From Thiobacillus sp. (GTDB taxonomy: Bacteria > Pseudomonadota > Gammaproteobacteria > Burkholderiales > Thiobacillaceae), in the NCBI GenBank assembly GCA_030680405.1, contig JAUXVT010000015.1:1-33697 (forward strand): 33,697 nucleotides of DNA, read 5' to 3'. Below the pieces are notes generated by a model. The model searched no databases, had not been told where the DNA came from, and was given only the letters and a program-made list of their open reading frames with translations. The translations under genes were made by a program, and so were the position numbers. This document shows positions 1 to 7,950 of this stretch, in pieces; the stretch's first letter is position 1, and each line of letters starts with the position of its first letter.

Positions 1-133
1 TGCGTATTTCGGCCCATCGTGACCGGTCATTTCGCTAAGTCGTGACCAGTGATTTCGGTCTATCGTGACCGGCTGTTTCGCTAAGTCGTGACCGATTTTT
101 GATATCGAGCGAAATGAGCGGTCACGATAGCGA
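1..133 (+). repeat. IS21 left-end repeats
   Basis: Behind the tip lie two long direct copies of an ATCGTGACCGG...TTTCGCTAAGTCGTGACC unit, at 16-47 and 62-93, exactly 46 bp apart. A partial inverted copy (GGTCACGATAGCGAAAT) follows at about 121-137. Such iterated subterminal repeats are normal IstA binding sites in the IS21 family. Confidence 0.8.
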
Positions 134-213
134 AATAGAAATCCGCAAAGAAGAGATGTTGCGCATGAACTAGGAGACCGAGCATCCTCCCGCGATTTTG
201 GCGGGGGAATGAA

Positions 214-1779
214 ATGCCGGTGAAACAAGTATCCATGCGTAAAATCAAAGAATGCCTGCGTATGAAATGGTCGTGCGGACTCTCACACGCCCAGATCGCC
301 AAAGCTTTGGGGCTTTCCAAAGGCGTAATCAGCAAATACGCCCAGCAAGCCGCTGCTGCCGGCTTGAATTGGGACAAGGTATCGACTCTCGATGAAACCG
401 ACCTCCAGCGCCTGTTAACCCCTCCCACCAAACGCACCCGTGGCACACGCCCCATCCCAGACTGGGCAATCGCTCATCGCGAGATGCACAAGAAAGGCAT
501 CACCCTGCAATTGCTGTGGGAAGAGTATGTCGAAGCCCATCGTGGTGTCACCACCTACCGCTACACGCAGTTCTGCTGCCTGTATCACGACTATGCGTCC
601 ACGCTTAAACGCTCCATGCGCCAGATACACCGCGCCGGCGAGAAGCTGTTCATCGACTATGCCGGCCCCACCGTACCGGTTATCGATCAGCTCTCGGGCG
701 AGATCAGCCAGGCGCACATCTTTGTTGCCGTGCTGGGCGCATCCAACTACACCTATGCCTGCGCCACGGCCGGGGAGACGCAAGCGGACTGGTTGCACGG
801 CTTGACGGGCGCGCTGAACTTCATCGGCGGCGTGCCGGAAATGATCGTGCCGGACTGCCCCAAAGCACTGGTCACCAACGCCGACCGGTACGAGCCGTTG
901 ATCAATCGGGTGGCACAAGACTACGCCTGTCACTATGGCACGGTGATTCTCCCAGCCCGCCCGCGTCATCCTCAGGACAAGGCGCTGGCCGAAGTCGGTG
1001 TACAAATCGTGGAGCGCTGGATATTAGCCCGATTGCGCCATCGCACCTTCTTCAGTCTGGCAGAACTCAATCAGGCGATCCGCCCGTTGCTGGATGACTT
1101 GAATCGCCGCTCCTTCCAGAAGAAGGATGGCTGCCGCGAAGAGTGGTTCCAGCTGCTGGATCGTCCCACCCTCAAAGCACTGCCAGTCCACCCTTACGAG
1201 ATGGCGATGTTCAAACACTGCAAGGTCAACATCGACTATCACGTCGACATCGAAGGTCATTACTACAGCGTGCCGCACAGTCTCGTCAGGCAGGGACTGG
1301 AAGCTCGCATCACCTGCGCCACAGTGGAATTGCTGTTCCGCGGCAGCCGTGTCGCGTGCCATGCCAAAAGCGCGAAGCGCGGCGCGCACACCACGGTGGC
1401 GGAACATATGCCGGCGGCGCACCGCGCGCATCTGGAATGGTCTCCCCAACGCTTGCTGGACTGGGGGCGTGACATCGGCCCGAACACGCACCGCATTGTG
1501 GATTACCAGCTGACCAGCAAGCCGCATCCGGAGATGGGCTACCGCGCGTGTTTGGGTTTGCTGTCGCTGGCGCGCCAGTACGGCAGAGAACGGCTTGAGG
1601 CGGCTTGCGCCAGAGCGGTGGCATTGGGCGCGCCCAATCGCCGCTCGGTCGTCAATATCCTGAAAGCCGGACTGGACAGCAAACCGCTGCCCATCACGCC
1701 CGCCGAACAACACGCCGCGCAAACAGACTGGATCTCACCGCTCCACGGCAACGTGCGCGGCTCCAGTTATTACCACTGA
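214..1779 (+). CDS. istA: IS21 family transposase IstA
   Basis: This 521-aa protein is the DDE transposase that, with IstB, cuts and joins the IS ends. An N-terminal helix-turn-helix lies at about residues 22-46 (LSHAQIAKALGLSKGVISKY) and would bind the terminal repeats. The rve-type catalytic core shows the acidic residues D148 (LFIDYAGP), D214 (VPDCPKAL) and E260 (ALAEVGVQIVERW); the last motif is very characteristic of IS21 transposases. A Mu-transposase-like C-terminal part follows. The length is normal for the family. The ATG is preceded by a G-rich stretch (GCGGGGGAATGAA) that can act as ribosome-binding site. istB starts 30 bp downstream. No frameshift or internal stop is seen. Confidence 0.95.
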   Translation: MPVKQVSMRKIKECLRMKWSCGLSHAQIAKALGLSKGVISKYAQQAAAAGLNWDKVSTLDETDLQRLLTPPTKRTRGTRPIPDWAIAHREMHKKGITLQLLWEEYVEAHRGVTTYRYTQFCCLYHDYASTLKRSMRQIHRAGEKLFIDYAGPTVPVIDQLSGEISQAHIFVAVLGASNYTYACATAGETQADWLHGLTGALNFIGGVPEMIVPDCPKALVTNADRYEPLINRVAQDYACHYGTVILPARPRHPQDKALAEVGVQIVERWILARLRHRTFFSLAELNQAIRPLLDDLNRRSFQKKDGCREEWFQLLDRPTLKALPVHPYEMAMFKHCKVNIDYHVDIEGHYYSVPHSLVRQGLEARITCATVELLFRGSRVACHAKSAKRGAHTTVAEHMPAAHRAHLEWSPQRLLDWGRDIGPNTHRIVDYQLTSKPHPEMGYRACLGLLSLARQYGRERLEAACARAVALGAPNRRSVVNILKAGLDSKPLPITPAEQHAAQTDWISPLHGNVRGSSYYH

Positions 1780-1809
1780 TGCAACACAACCCACGAAAGG
1801 AAATACACG

Positions 1810-2574
1810 ATGTTGATACAGCACACCCTGACACAACTGAAATCACTGAAGCTGGACGGCATGGCTCGCGCGCTGGAGGAGCAGCGGATCATGCCTGCCA
1901 GTCAGGCGCTGGCATTTGAGGATCGGCTGGGTCTACTGGTCGAGCGGGAAATCGTCTGGCGCGACAACCGTCGTTTGGAACGGCTATTACGTCAAGCCAA
2001 GCTGAAACAGGCGCAAGCGTGCATGGAGGACATTGACTATCGCGGCAGCCGCGGGTTGGACAAGCGGCTCATGGTCACGCTGGCCGGATGCGAGTGGATA
2101 CGGCGCTCGCAGAACGTATTGTTGACCGGCCCCACCGGAGCGGGTAAGACGTGGCTTGCTTGTGCATTGGGAAATCAAGCATGCCGGCAGGGGTTCTCGG
2201 TCATGTATGTGCGCGTGCCACGCTTATTGGAACAGCTGCGTATCGCTCACGGCGACGGGAGCTTCGGCAAGCTATTGGCACAGTTGGCCAGGATTGACGT
2301 GTTGCTATTGGATGATTGGGGGCTGACGCCCCTTCAGTCTTCCGAACGGCATGATTTGCTGGAGGTGGTGGATGATCGGGTCAATGCACGTTCAACCATT
2401 ATCACCAGTCAGTTGCCGGTGGATCATTGGCACGCCTGGCTGAACGATCCAACATTGGCTGATGCCATTCTCGATCGGCTGGTGCATGCATCACACCGCG
2501 TCGCGCTGAAGGGTGAATCGCTCAGAAAAAAGCATGCCGAAACCACTTCGACAGAATCTATCGTGACCGATTGA
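1810..2574 (+). CDS. istB: IS21 family helper ATPase IstB
   Basis: This 254-aa AAA+ ATPase is related to DnaC and helps IstA choose and engage target DNA. The Walker A motif is GPTGAGKT at residues 107-114 and the Walker B motif is VLLLDDWG at about 164-171. A typical sensor-1 region with TSQLP follows. An AAAGGA ribosome-binding site lies just before the ATG. The length is normal and there is no sign of decay. It shares a transcript with istA, as in other IS21 elements. Confidence 0.95.
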   Translation: MLIQHTLTQLKSLKLDGMARALEEQRIMPASQALAFEDRLGLLVEREIVWRDNRRLERLLRQAKLKQAQACMEDIDYRGSRGLDKRLMVTLAGCEWIRRSQNVLLTGPTGAGKTWLACALGNQACRQGFSVMYVRVPRLLEQLRIAHGDGSFGKLLAQLARIDVLLLDDWGLTPLQSSERHDLLEVVDDRVNARSTIITSQLPVDHWHAWLNDPTLADAILDRLVHASHRVALKGESLRKKHAETTSTESIVTD

Positions 2575-2611
2575 GGTAAAATTCAATCCCCGCGCAACAT
2601 CCTTCAAACAG

Positions 2612-2658
2612 CGGTCACGATAGACCGAAACAGCTGGTCACGTTGAGCGAAATACGCA
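2612..2658 (-). repeat. IS21 right-end repeats
   Basis: Read from the right tip inward, the sequence starts TGCGTATTTCG and then carries GTGACC-containing units matching those at the left end, including TTTCGGTCTATCGTGACC. The right end has fewer copies than the left, which is usual for IS21 elements. Confidence 0.8.
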
Positions 2659-2660
2659 TC

Positions 2661-2756
2661 CATATTCACATCATCCCCCGCTACAAAGGAGACGTTGAGA
2701 ATCCCCAAGGGGGCGTGCGGCATGTGATCCCAAAGAAGGGACATTACATGCGCTAA
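2661..2756 (+). pseudogene. HIT-family hydrolase, C-terminal remnant cut by the IS
   Basis: Immediately right of the IS, a 31-codon open frame ends at TAA. It contains HIHIIPRYKGD, then GGVRHVIPKKGHY. This is the C-terminal part of a HIT-superfamily nucleotide hydrolase, whose active site is the H-x-H-x-H-x-x triad followed by PR. The second and third histidines are the first and third residues after the junction. The position of the first histidine is filled by an Arg codon that belongs to the IS end. The insertion therefore lies inside the catalytic motif itself. The 5' part of the gene must lie left of the window. No start codon or promoter serves the remnant, so it is presumed dead. The family assignment is made by motif only. 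Confidence 0.75.
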
Positions 2757-2836
2757 CCAGTACAATTTCACCGGAAATTTGGAGAACCTCCTCCCATTTT
2801 CGACCACTGATTTTTACAACCAAAGGAGTTAGAATT

Positions 2837-3007
2837 ATGAGTGATGAAAAGAAACCATTTTGCCGCCCCAAGGTTCCAGACGGCCACGCATTCCACGTAA
2901 CTACCCGTCAGAAAGAAATCGTACCGGGGCAGTTTTTTGTTGGTTATGAAACCACCTGGGAACCGCATCAGAAAGAAGTGCCCTACACCACTCCCAAGCG
3001 TCCATAA
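2837..3007 (+). CDS. Small hypothetical protein, 56 aa
   Basis: A 56-aa frame begins at an ATG with an excellent ribosome-binding site (AAAGGAG, 7 bp spacing). It encodes a soluble, charged peptide, MSDEKKPFCRPKVPDG at the start and YTTPKRP at the end. There is a single cysteine, no signal peptide and no membrane segment. No family is recognised. It lies 80 bp after the broken HIT gene on the same strand. A strong stem-loop follows 20 bp after its stop, which supports its being an expressed unit. The ribosome-binding site and hairpin are the main evidence; the function is unknown. Confidence 0.5.
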   Translation: MSDEKKPFCRPKVPDGHAFHVTTRQKEIVPGQFFVGYETTWEPHQKEVPYTTPKRP

Positions 3008-3026
3008 AGTAACCAGCAAGGAAAGT

Positions 3027-3057
3027 AGCCGCGCAGCCTGAACAGGCTCGCGCGGCT
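3027..3057 (+). terminator. Strong stem-loop after the 56-aa ORF
   Basis: AGCCGCGCAGCCT pairs with AGGCTCGCGCGGCT across a GAAC loop, with one bulged base. It starts 20 bp after the stop of the small ORF. No T-run follows (GGAATCAC), so it is not a classical intrinsic terminator. It may be an mRNA 3'-end stabiliser or a REP-like palindrome instead. Confidence 0.4.
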
Positions 3058-3661
3058 GGAATCACTTCACCTTCAAAAAGAAACCTCTGGCCTAGACTCA
3101 GCTAAGATAAGTGACATTGAAGAGAACAGAAGACCACGATGGCTGCAAGAATACACCGACACCAACTCCTATGCACTGGTCAAGGAAGAACATTGTCTGG
3201 GCCACCTTGAGCCGCGCAACCTCACTATCGACGACTATCGCAAGGAACAAGGCGTAGAGGAGTATGACGAACTCGCACGCGGCTGGCGACAACTCATCCT
3301 GAAAAAGAAATCCTCCGGCCCCAGCATCGGCAAACCTACCAAGCGCAGCCTGCAACTCTTCTTCATGGTGTGCTACGACCTTGACCGCTTCCGCGAATTC
3401 TTGATCAGCAAGGGCTTCACCGAACTCTACGACCTGCCCGCAAACGAGATGGCGAAACTACTGACCGATGACACCGAACTCATGCTGTTCGGCTTCCGCT
3501 TCCTCAAGCAAGTGCTGTTCGGCGAAAACACCATCGCGATGCATCAGGAAACTGCGGCTAAACGGATGGAACGCACTCAGGAAAAACTGCAACAACTCGA
3601 AGCCGAAGCCCGCGAAAAGCGCGCGGCGGACGCGGATGGAATGTATGAGGATGAGGAGTAG
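3029..3661 (+). pseudogene. Coding stretch without a proper start, unknown family
   Basis: One reading frame is open from 3029 (after TAG at 3026-3028) to TAG at 3659-3661, about 210 codons. The first ATG in frame is at 3365, which would give a 98-aa protein (MVCYDLDRFREFLISKGF...). The codons upstream of it also look protein-like from about 3116 on (RWLQEYTDTNSYALVKEEH, LEPRNLTIDDYRKEQG). The 98-aa start therefore probably truncates the true protein. No ATG or GTG with a ribosome-binding site exists further upstream in this frame. Either a rare start is used or the 5' end was lost or frameshifted. The C-terminus is a charged coiled-coil-like helix rich in K, E, A and Q. I do not recognise the family. 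If intact, the conservative call is 3365-3661. Confidence 0.45.
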
Positions 3662-3677
3662 TGAGCATTGATAAATG

Positions 3678-3759
3678 ACGCAATCAACTCACTTCAGCCA
3701 TAAGAGGAAGGTGAAGAGCGTCCGCTACTGGACGGCGTAATAACAAGCTTGACTTTTCG
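3678..3759. repeat. 82-bp interspersed repeat, copy 1
   Basis: This segment (ACGCAATCAACTCACTTC... to ...GACTTTTCG) recurs at 8004-8085 with about 74 of 82 bases identical and no gaps. It lies between the 3029-3661 frame and the csp promoter. Both copies contain CATAAGAGGAAGGTGA and GGCGTAATAACAAG. No open frame on either strand is shared with a start codon, so it looks like a non-coding dispersed repeat. Confidence 0.7.
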
Positions 3760-3783
3760 TCCCCAAAAGTTGCCATTGATGTG

Positions 3784-3943
3784 TGGTAGAATGAATTCGC
3801 TTGACCAAATCAATGGCACAAGCGTATGACACACGTTGGCGTTTGATTCAAAGCATTTGCAGTACGGGTTCCCCATGTGCAATCTTCGATTCAAATAGTT
3901 TTGCGGGAGTTTTTCCCGCTATTTTTAATAAGGAAGTAATCAC
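3784..3943 (+). promoter_or_regulatory. Likely csp promoter and long 5' leader
   Basis: TGGTAGAAT at 3784-3792 matches an extended -10 element (TGnTAnnnT). No good -35 lies 16-18 bp upstream. Transcription starting near 3799 would give a leader of about 145 nt before the cold-shock ATG. Long structured leaders are typical of cspA-type mRNAs, where they act as temperature-responsive elements. The leader contains GCGGGAGTTTTTCCCGC (about 3903-3919), a small hairpin close to the start. The -10 assignment is inference from sequence match. Confidence 0.45.
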
Positions 3944-4147
3944 ATGGCAACCGGTACAGTTAAATGGTTCAACGACGCAAAGGGTTTTGGTTTTGTTACT
4001 CCGGATGACGGCGGCGAGGATTTGTTCGCGCACTTTTCCGCAATAAACATGAGCGGCTTTAAGTCGCTCCAAGAAGGCCAGAAGGTTACCTTTGAAGTGA
4101 CGCAGGGACCAAAGGGCAATCAAGCATCTAACATTCAGGCTCCTTAA
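3944..4147 (+). CDS. Cold-shock domain protein, CspA family
   Basis: This 67-aa protein is a single cold-shock domain, a five-stranded OB-fold that binds single-stranded RNA or DNA and melts RNA secondary structure. It opens with [18 protein letters not shown]. The RNP-1 motif KGFGF and the RNP-2-like motif DLFAHF are both intact. The length is standard for CspA-type proteins. A ribosome-binding site (AAGGAAGT) precedes the ATG. The gene is monocistronic, with a long leader upstream and an intrinsic terminator 25 bp downstream. Which csp paralogue it is cannot be told from sequence alone. Confidence 0.95.
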   Translation: MATGTVKWFNDAKGFGFVTPDDGGEDLFAHFSAINMSGFKSLQEGQKVTFEVTQGPKGNQASNIQAP

Positions 4148-4172
4148 TCGGTTCTTGAATACACCGTTGGCG

Positions 4173-4205
4173 AAAAAGCCCAGTGCGAAAGTGCTGGGCT
4201 TTTTT
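4173..4205 (+). terminator. Intrinsic terminator of the csp gene
   Basis: AAAAAGCCCAG pairs with CTGGGCTTTTT around a TGCGAAAGTG loop and is followed by T-rich sequence. It starts 25 bp after the csp stop codon. Confidence 0.9.
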
Positions 4206-4540
4206 GTTTGCCAAAAAGCATCCATGGCCACTTTTGAGTGGGCTATAAAATCAAAGGGACCGGCATCGCATTTAACTTTAACAACCGTACCACGTCGCCC
4301 AATGCGAAAACATAATGCGAAGCTAATCCCTTCAATTCCGTGCAATAACAAGATTAATTTTCTGCTTAGTGCGGCGGGTTCAACCGGACGTTCGCGGCTA
4401 AACACTTGACGACAAACCACCGGATAAGGTCTACTGCCAACGGCCTGCTTGCACTGCACAAAGCAGCATAGATGATTAATTGCAAGGCTTCATTTAAGAG
4501 ATGTGGGATTCTGCCCCATCAATCGGAGCTACCTCTAAAA
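4206..4540. other. Intergenic region with a partial repeat copy
   Basis: No convincing gene is seen in these 335 bases; an 84-codon frame here spans the csp terminator and is rejected. At 4343-4372 there is a 30-base match (26 identical) to 8064-8093, a segment spanning the tail of the 82-bp repeat and bases just beyond it (AATAACAAGATT...GCTT). This looks like a decayed third copy. The rest may hold the promoter of the downstream cyclase, but no clear -35/-10 pair was found. Confidence 0.4.
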
Positions 4541-6622
4541 ATGCAAGAGCAGTCGGCTATCCTCAGTAATCTCATCAACTCTGTGATGGACGCTATCGTC
4601 TCAACGGATGAGAGCCAGAACATCATCATGTTCAACCATGCTGCCGAGCTTATGTTCGGCCACCGTGCCGCCGACATCATTGGTCAGCCGCTGGACAAGC
4701 TCATACCGGCCCGCTTCCGTGCCATGCATCGGCAACATGTAGAGAATTTCGGCAGGACAGGCGCCACTACACGCACCATGAACGCGCCCGGGGTGTCCTA
4801 CGGATTGCGCGCCAATGGCGAGGAATTTATCTTTGAGGCATCGATCTCGAAGGCGGAAGTCGCCGGGGAAAAAACCTACACGGCGATCCTGCGCGACATC
4901 ACCGAGCGCAAGGAGGCGGAGAAAGCCCTGTGGGAGGCCAAGGAGAAATTCCAGTCTCTGGTCGAATCATCCAGCGACTGGATTTGGGAAGTGGATGCAA
5001 ATGCCGTCTACACCTATGCCAGCCCGAAGGTCAAAGACCTGCTTGGCTACGAACCGCGTGAGGTGATCGGGAGAACGCCCTTCGATTTAATGCCTCCTGA
5101 AGAAAAGGTGCGTGTTGGCAAGCTGTTTGAGGAAATAGCCCGCGAGAAAAAACCATTTTCCGGGATTGAGAACAGCAATCTGCACAAGGATGGGCATCTT
5201 GTCATTCTGGAAACCAGTGGTGTGCCTGTTTTTGATAATGAGGGAGGGCTTTGCGGCTATCGAGGCATAGACCGTGACATCACCGAACGCAAGCTGGTGG
5301 AGCAGGCGTTCCTGGAGAGCGAGGCAAAATCCCATGCCATTATCGAGGCAACACCCGTGCCTCTTTCTTTGAACGATGCGCAAGGAAACATCACTTATCT
5401 GAACCAGGCGTTTGTACAAACTATTGGCTATACCATGGACGACATTCCCACCTTGGCAGACTGGTGGCCTCGTGCCTATCCAGACCCGCAATACCGACAA
5501 TGGGTGGTGGAAACTTGGCAGAACAATCTGGATGAGGCAAAGCGTACCAACGGAGACTTTTCCCCCATTGAGTTGAACATCAGATGCAAGGATGGCCCAG
5601 TACGCACTTTCATTGGCGGCGCGACACCCTTGCAGGAGCGTTTTGCCGGAACTCATCTGGTCACACTGTATGACATCACCGAACACAAACAAGCCGAGGT
5701 TGAACTTCGTATCGCCTCCACCGCATTCGAGTCGCAAGAGAGTATGGTGATCACCGATGCCGACGGTGTGATCCTGCGGGTCAACCAGGCATTTACCGAG
5801 GCCACCGGCTATACGGCCGAAGAAGCCGTGGGTCAGACACCGCGCCTGCTCAAGTCCGGCCGCCAGGACGCGGACTTCTATCGCGAGATGTGGGGAACCT
5901 TGCTGCGCACCGGAAAATGGCAGGGAGAAATCTGGGATCGCCGCAAGAATGGTGAGATATATCCAAAATTACTCTCCATCTCCGCCGTCAAAGGGGATGA
6001 CGGGGTCGTCACCCATTATGTCGGGGTAGACCACGACATCACGAAACGCAAGGCGGCGGAAGAAGAAATCAACAATCTGGCGTTCTACGACAGCCTGACG
6101 CAACTTCCCAATCGCCGCCTGCTGAATGATCGGCTGGGCAAAATTATGGCCGCCAGCAAGCGCAGTGGCCGTTATGGTGCGCTGATGTTTCTCGATCTGG
6201 ATAACTTCAAACCGCTCAATGATGAGCACGGACATAGTGTGGGCGACTCGCTGCTGGTGGAGGCGGCTCGCCGCATTGCCCGTTGTGTGCGTGAAGTGGA
6301 TACCGTAGCGCGTTTTGGTGGCGATGAGTTCGTGGTGGTGCTCAGCGAGTTGGATGAGGACAAGGCCGAATCAACCGCACAAGCCAGCATTGTTGCTGAG
6401 AAAATCCGCACCACTCTGGCCGAGCCTTATCTGCTGAAAATCCAGTCCGAGGGTAAGGCGGAAACAACCGTCGAGCATCATTGCACGTCGAGTATCGGCG
6501 TGGTGCTGTTTACCGACCACGAAGCCAGCGAGGAAGATATTCTCAAGTGGGCGGATATGGCGATGTATCAAGCCAAAGAGGCAGGGCGCAATCAGATTCG
6601 GTTTTATGAGCCGGAAGCTTGA
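4541..6622 (+). CDS. Diguanylate cyclase with four PAS domains
   Basis: This 693-aa soluble protein should make c-di-GMP from two GTP in response to signals sensed by PAS domains. From the N-terminus there are four PAS/PAC units (about 5-125, 130-250, 255-385, 390-510), each ending in the typical D-I-T-E-R/H/K linker. A GGDEF domain follows (about 530-690). The active-site motif GGDEF is intact (codons 593-597). The inhibitory I-site RxxD is present as REVD five residues before it, so product inhibition is expected. There is no membrane segment and no EAL domain. I chose the ATG at 4541 because GGAG lies upstream (spacing 12). An in-frame ATG at 4472 would add 23 residues but has no ribosome-binding site. 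The gene stands alone on its strand. The signal is unknown. Confidence 0.9.
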   Translation: MQEQSAILSNLINSVMDAIVSTDESQNIIMFNHAAELMFGHRAADIIGQPLDKLIPARFRAMHRQHVENFGRTGATTRTMNAPGVSYGLRANGEEFIFEASISKAEVAGEKTYTAILRDITERKEAEKALWEAKEKFQSLVESSSDWIWEVDANAVYTYASPKVKDLLGYEPREVIGRTPFDLMPPEEKVRVGKLFEEIAREKKPFSGIENSNLHKDGHLVILETSGVPVFDNEGGLCGYRGIDRDITERKLVEQAFLESEAKSHAIIEATPVPLSLNDAQGNITYLNQAFVQTIGYTMDDIPTLADWWPRAYPDPQYRQWVVETWQNNLDEAKRTNGDFSPIELNIRCKDGPVRTFIGGATPLQERFAGTHLVTLYDITEHKQAEVELRIASTAFESQESMVITDADGVILRVNQAFTEATGYTAEEAVGQTPRLLKSGRQDADFYREMWGTLLRTGKWQGEIWDRRKNGEIYPKLLSISAVKGDDGVVTHYVGVDHDITKRKAAEEEINNLAFYDSLTQLPNRRLLNDRLGKIMAASKRSGRYGALMFLDLDNFKPLNDEHGHSVGDSLLVEAARRIARCVREVDTVARFGGDEFVVVLSELDEDKAESTAQASIVAEKIRTTLAEPYLLKIQSEGKAETTVEHHCTSSIGVVLFTDHEASEEDILKWADMAMYQAKEAGRNQIRFYEPEA

Positions 6623-6667
6623 GTGACCGCTTCGAAGAAGTTCGACATTCTGCTCTGTGCCAGCAAA

Positions 6668-6693
6668 AATAATCAAAGGGGTCACCCATTAAT
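6668..6693. repeat. 26-bp direct repeat, left of the GH100-like gene
   Basis: This segment (AATAATCAAA followed by GGGGTCACCCATTAAT) recurs at 7959-7984 with one mismatch. The two copies bracket the 6748-7914 gene. The inner part is a near palindrome around GGGTCACCC. A further shared CTTTAATTG follows in both copies, after 8 extra bases in this copy and 2 in the other. Confidence 0.75.
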
Positions 6694-6747
6694 CGGGATC
6701 CCTTTAATTGATTTCCCGGCAGCCTTGCCCACATCAGAGGCCGACGC

Positions 6748-7914
6748 ATGACAATGACGGACGAAGCTGCATTGATCGAGGAGTGCGCACGGCGCAGCCT
6801 CGACCTGCTGCGCGAGAACCTCGGCCCCCACGGCTTCCTGGCGGCGCGGCCGACGGACAAGGCGGTGGCGCGCGGCTACGACCGCGTCTTCGGCCGCGAC
6901 GCCTCACTGTGCGCCATTGCTGCGGCCCGCAGCGGTGACCCGCAGCTCATCCGCGGCGCGCGGCGCAGCCTCGCCTCCCTGGCCATCCACCAAGCCGCGA
7001 ACGGCCAGATACCCAAGTTTGTCGAGCCGGAAGCGGGACGCGGCGACTTCTGGTACCTGGGTTGCATAGACGCCACGCTCTGGTGGCTGATCGCCATCAA
7101 ATTGGTGGACCAGTCCACAGACGGACACCTGGAAAGCCGCTTCCGGGGACGCATACGCCGCGCGCTGGCCTGGCTCAGCTGCCAGGAACACCCCTTGTTT
7201 CACCTGTTGCAACAGAACGAAGCCAGCGATTGGGCCGACATCATGCCGCGTTCGGGCTTCGTGCTTTACACCAACGCCCTCTGGCTCTACGTAAAAAAAC
7301 TCTACCACTTGCCCGCCACAAAGACGACAAAACAGCATGCCAACTGGCTGTTTCTGCCGGGCAGCCATCTGCCCGACTACCGCCGGCTCAGGTTGCTGAT
7401 TCACTATGCACAGCGGCGCACCACGCCCCCCGAACTCTACCTGAGCTTCGTCAATCTTTCCTTCTGGGGCGAGGAGGGCGACGTGCTGGGTAATCTGCTC
7501 GCCCTGCTGCTGGGCCTGGCCGACGACCACCGGAAGCGGCGCGTCCTGGATGCCATCGCCGCGCACCCCGCGGCCTACCCGGGGGTGTCGGTGCTGACGC
7601 CGATTCAGCCCGAAAGCCGCCAATGGCGACCCTACATGGAGCGTCACCGCCAAAATCTGCCCCATCGCTACCACAACGGAGGCCTGTGGCCGATGATCGG
7701 CGGCTTCTGGGTGCTGGCTTTGGCCGCTTCGGGACGCAAGGCCTTCGCCGCGCGCGAACTGGCGCGGCTTGCGCAAGCCGCTGCCGCCAGCGACTGGCGT
7801 TTCACGGAATGGTTCGAGGGCAGTACCGGAGCGCCTCACGGCATGGCCGGGCAGACCTGGAACGCGGCACTTTTTCTTTTGGCCCGCGAAGGGCTGGACA
7901 GGAAAATCTTCTGA
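6748..7914 (+). CDS. GH100-like (neutral/alkaline invertase-type) glycoside hydrolase
   Basis: This 388-aa protein resembles the (alpha/alpha)6-barrel glycosidases of the neutral/alkaline invertase family (GH100), which split sucrose to glucose and fructose. Matching blocks are GRDASL, GDFWYLGCIDATLWWLIAI (compare the family's acidic-site block ending in a W-rich helix), YHNGGLWPMIGGFWVLAL, and the closing EWFEGSTGAPHGMAGQTWNAALFLLA. It is shorter than plant enzymes, as bacterial members are. There is no signal peptide, so it should be cytosolic. AGAGG lies 8 bp before the ATG. The gene is alone and visibly richer in G+C than its flanks. It is bracketed by direct repeats at 6668 and 7959, which suggests acquisition as a cassette. 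A related debranching-type glucosidase role is possible. The substrate is inferred from family only. Confidence 0.7.
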   Translation: MTMTDEAALIEECARRSLDLLRENLGPHGFLAARPTDKAVARGYDRVFGRDASLCAIAAARSGDPQLIRGARRSLASLAIHQAANGQIPKFVEPEAGRGDFWYLGCIDATLWWLIAIKLVDQSTDGHLESRFRGRIRRALAWLSCQEHPLFHLLQQNEASDWADIMPRSGFVLYTNALWLYVKKLYHLPATKTTKQHANWLFLPGSHLPDYRRLRLLIHYAQRRTTPPELYLSFVNLSFWGEEGDVLGNLLALLLGLADDHRKRRVLDAIAAHPAAYPGVSVLTPIQPESRQWRPYMERHRQNLPHRYHNGGLWPMIGGFWVLALAASGRKAFAARELARLAQAAAASDWRFTEWFEGSTGAPHGMAGQTWNAALFLLAREGLDRKIF

Positions 7915-7950
7915 GCGGGAGCGCAAGACGTGCAAAGCCGCCCAAGGCAA

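Larger units (their letters stand above)
1..2658 (+). mobile_element. Complete IS21-family insertion sequence
   Basis: The element runs from the first base of the window to 2658. Both tips read TGCGTATTTCG inward, at 1-11 and, as reverse complement, at 2648-2658. This gives the TG...CA termini typical of the IS21 family. It encodes the two usual genes, istA (transposase) and istB (ATPase helper), in the same direction with a 30-bp gap. Several internal copies of a GTGACC-containing repeat lie behind each tip, as expected for transposase binding sites in this family. The right-hand flank is a broken HIT-family gene. The left flank is outside the window, so the target duplication cannot be checked. 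Both genes look intact, so the copy may still be active. Confidence 0.93.

Noticed and set aside
4155..4409. An 84-codon plus-strand frame after the csp gene
   Set aside because: It runs through the csp terminator hairpin and T-run and a repeat fragment, with no ribosome-binding site.
6904..7950. A 348-codon minus-strand frame opposite the GH100-like gene
   Set aside because: The plus-strand protein has recognisable family blocks; the minus-strand translation has none and no ribosome-binding site.
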